Assembly: GCA_021613335.1 (NCBI GenBank)
Contig: JAJTWR010000365.1
Span: forward strand, 275,001-339,000
Source of the DNA: Whitmania pigra
Taxonomy: Eukaryota; Annelida; Clitellata; Hirudinida; Haemopidae
DNA length: 64,000 bases
Reading direction: 5' to 3'
This document shows positions 61,747 to 64,000 of this stretch, piece by piece. Below the pieces are notes generated by a model that was not told where the DNA came from, searched no databases, and worked only from the letters and a program-made list of their open reading frames with translations. Positions within the stretch are counted from its first letter, which is position 1. Each line of letters starts with the position of its first letter. Position numbers and translations under genes: made by a program.

Positions 61747-63520
61747 TACATTATATATATATATGCTTCATATGATTTGTTTTAGTTTGCAAGTTTTAGA
61801 CTGCTTACTGTGACCGATTGCAATTCCTTTATTGTGATCGTTCTGTTAATATTTCATCCCCTTTACCACAATCCATTCATACAACCTACCATAATCCATT
61901 CATACAACCTATCATAATCCATTCATACAACCTATCATAATCCATTCATACAACCTATCATAATCCATTCATACAACCTATCGTAATCCATTCATACAAC
62001 CTATCGTAATACATCCACAAAAGCACACATCTGAGATGTGCCAGCGAGCTTTTTAGAGTGTTCGACCACCCATGCATGCATCAATTGTTATCCAGCAGAT
62101 CCAACACTCACTGAGTGATTAAGTGTTTTTGGGAGCAATTGAGATGAGGCTCTTTCCAAAGGAGTCTTGATGATGTTGTTGTTGATGAGGTTGTTGTGGC
62201 TTTGTTGTATACGGCTTTGTATTGTTTTGCGTAGCTTCTGGTTCGTATATGTTTGTTTTCATCCGCATTCGTTTGTTTAGCTTTGTATTTATTTCATTGC
62301 ATCTGTTTTGTTTACCTTCCAAACAGAGATCTGAAGCCCCAAAATCTTCTCATCAGCGAGCGTGGCGAACTCAAACTTGGTGATTTCGGTGGGTGATTTG
62401 CGTTGATTAATTAATTCATTCATTAGTTCGTTCATTCACCTGTCCATCACCCAAGTCATTCATTCCATCAATCAATTCGTTCATCGCCTCGTCATCATTT
62501 CACCGTTTCAGCAACATAGACTCCACAATTATCATCTTTATCACTCAGTTGCCAAGTTCCATTTTTTCTGTAATGATGGGGCGTTGGCTTTGTACTTGGT
62601 TTTGTTAGTTAAATTATTCAATTGATTTAATTGCTCGTTTATTATTATCATCATCATCATCATCTGTTATTTAATCATCATAATGTTATTTAAATATTTA
62701 TTCTTCAACGAGAAAATGCCGAATTGTCCCCAAACTCTTCTCACTCATGAAAAAGAACCTTGTGAAGATGTTTATTATTTTATAATATAATATATATTAT
62801 AATTATCTTAATTATGACTTGACAATCATCTCTTTTGATTAGAAGTGACTGTTGCTGATTTTGAGTCACCTGTGAAGGTGATGATGATGATGATGATGAT
62901 TAGTGAATCATTAGTCATCTCCACTGACTAACTTGACTCTCTTAAAAACATTGCTTGTGTCTTAATGAGATGAATATTGCACCAAATCTATAATGTATTC
63001 TATCTGTATGTATTGCATCTATGAGTTGTACTTTTATGTATTTTATCCGTGTACTGTTTCTGCTCTTAATCCAGATCTTAAGTTGACTTGAATGATTTTT
63101 TAATGAGATTGTTTGCCTTCACAATATTTGTGTTTTCAATTTTTTTGGTGTTTGTTTAAGTTAATCTATAATATTTACATTCATTTATCCTCCAAATGAA
63201 AATCAATACTTTTTCTTCAAAATGATGTCAGTGTTTACAAGAAGATAAATAATAATAATAATAATAATAATAATGCATTTATAATAACAAGTTAATCAAT
63301 CCCAGGTTTGGCTAGGGCCAAGTCCATACCGAGCAAAACTTACTCAGACGAAGTGGTGACCCTGTGGTACCGACCTCCTGACCTCTTGATGGGGTCCACG
63401 GACTACTCGACCTCCCTCGACATCTGGGGTGTGGGTTGCATCTTCATGGAGATGATCATCGGGTCCGCGGTCTTTCCGGGCCTCAACGATGTTTTTGACC
63501 AACTCAACAGGATTTGGACG
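55778..63520 (+). CDS. CDK14: CDK14 (PFTAIRE kinase), 3' end outside the window
   Basis: Partial model: join(55778..55838, 55949..56020, 56089..56132, 56211..56430, 56661..56824, 57189..57280, 58799..58878, 59582..59676, 59955..60017, 60406..60467, 62327..62388, 63306..63520, ...). It is a cyclin-Y-dependent Ser/Thr kinase linked to Wnt/LRP6 signalling at the membrane. The N-terminal 185 or so residues are Ser-rich and regulatory. The kinase domain shows [11 protein letters not shown] (P-loop), VALKEIKLE (catalytic Lys), PFTAIRE (cyclin-binding helix), [38 protein letters not shown] and [14 protein letters not shown]. The PFTAIRE helix and the HTDL stretch distinguish it from PCTAIRE kinases and CDK5. 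Since vertebrates have CDK14 and CDK15, this may be the common orthologue. Introns carry SINE and microsatellite sequence. The C-lobe after RIWT lies beyond the right edge. The start ATG is the first in frame, but an upstream exon cannot be excluded. Confidence 0.88.
57294..57391 (+). repeat. (GAT)n microsatellite
   Basis: GATGATGATG and GGTGGTGGTG tracts begin 13 bases after the donor at 57281. The short open frame over it (poly-Met/Val) is an artefact of the repeat. Confidence 0.9.
60070..60252 (+). mobile_element. tRNA-derived SINE with ATT tail
   Basis: The head GCAAGTTAGCGGTCAGAGGG carries an A-box-like motif and GTGTTCGAAAGCC a B-box. A body with GACGGTAAAAGCAACAATCG and CAAAGCGCCCCTTGGATGCG follows, then the tail GGCGCTATACAAATAAGC and (ATT)n at about 60205-60252. 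It matches the copy at 32445-32607. It lies in a CDK14 intron. Confidence 0.75.
61525..61576 (+). repeat. (ATT)n(GTT)n microsatellite
   Basis: ATTATTATT followed by GTTGTTGTT in a CDK14 intron. Confidence 0.85.
61706..61765 (+). repeat. (AT)n tract with palindromic interruption
   Basis: An AT dinucleotide run broken by ATTATATATTACATT; it can fold on itself and is likely unstable. Confidence 0.85.
61866..62012 (+). repeat. 23-bp minisatellite
   Basis: About six and a half tandem copies of a 23-bp unit containing CCATTCATACAACCTA in a CDK14 intron. Copies differ at one or two positions (CATAAT, CGTAAT). Confidence 0.9.
63248..63275 (+). repeat. (AAT)n microsatellite before the CDK14 exon at 63306
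   Basis: About nine AAT units, 30 bases upstream of the acceptor of the last visible exon. Confidence 0.85.
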
Positions 63521-64000
63521 GTTTGACATCTGCTTTGTTGACGTTGCTATTGCTTTTTATTTGACTTTATTATCTTAATTAAGGCAATTTTTTGTGCTTC
63601 GTGAGCTGATTAAGGACCATGTGATGGTAATATTGTGTAATATTTGATTGAAAATTATTATTATTTATTTATTTCAATAACATCTCCACTTCACTGACTA
63701 TTCTCATGGTAAGTGTGACAAGTAGTTTTAAAAAATAATTTAAAGGTTTCTCATCTGCTTCAGCTTAGTTGTAAAGCCTCACTTTAAAATAACTTAAACG
63801 GCCCTCTCTTGAATGTTCTCGTTATGATGTTTCAGTTTTTAATTCGTCAAATTAAACGTCGCTGCAGCAGTTGCTGGGGACGCTTTTAAAAAAAAAGAAG
63901 TTTGTAATCGTTCCGAGACAATTAGAGACTTTCACAAGCCAATAACCTAGACTGCAGTAACTATTGCTGCAGTTGTAATGACGATGACGTTCAATGATGA
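63521..64000 (+). other. CDK14 intron running off the right edge
   Basis: After the donor at 63521 (GTTTGA) no further kinase exon is visible, and the sequence is AT-rich intron. Confidence 0.6.

Overview
The window is nuclear DNA from an AT-rich, intron-rich, compact animal genome. There are no bacterial-style operons. Genes have many short GT-AG introns, animal-only families (INCENP, a MICAL-like protein, a PFTAIRE kinase, a von Willebrand type D glycoprotein) and eukaryotic mobile elements (hAT, LINE, tRNA-like SINEs). Density is about nine genes in 64 kb. A 3' splice acceptor sits 0-6 bases before the ATG in four genes, which would fit spliced-leader trans-splicing. A tunicate or another small-genome invertebrate is my best guess, but the sequence does not prove it.

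Layout. 1-3.0 kb: AT-rich DNA with two old diverged copies of a coding-like segment. 3.0-12.1 kb: a rapidly evolving paralogue of INCENP (chromosomal passenger complex scaffold). It has a triplicated AT-hook exon pair, ten near-identical 105-residue repeats and a decayed C-terminal IN-box. 12.5-14.6 kb: a dead intronless gene of a repetitive family. 14.9-16.2 kb: a complete-ended, internally degenerate hAT transposon with an 8-bp target duplication. 16.9-20.2 kb: the apparently functional INCENP gene with intact IN-box. 20.7-21.3 kb (minus): DEDDh 3'-5' exonuclease. 22.4-24.9 kb: membrane steryl-sulfatase/arylsulfatase. 24.9-25.9 kb (minus): CHCHD1 (mitoribosomal mS37). 26.4-33.0 kb: MICAL-like protein (CH, half LIM, bMERB).

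34.3-54.8 kb (minus): a very large secreted protein built like SCO-spondin (EMI, three VWD-C8-TIL assemblies, LDLa cluster, C-terminal VWC and cystine knot). It carries a long PTS/basic 38-residue repeat array that a 2-bp deletion breaks in this sequence. 55.8 kb to the right edge: CDK14 (PFTAIRE kinase), cut by the window end within the kinase domain.

The strongest candidate for something undescribed is the tandem INCENP pair. One copy keeps the Aurora B-activating IN-box. Its neighbour keeps the N-terminal targeting-like exon and DNA-binding AT-hooks, has expanded a phosphosite-rich 105-residue repeat in alternating two-unit order, and has lost the IN-box. Such a protein could localise without recruiting Aurora kinase; that function is inference.
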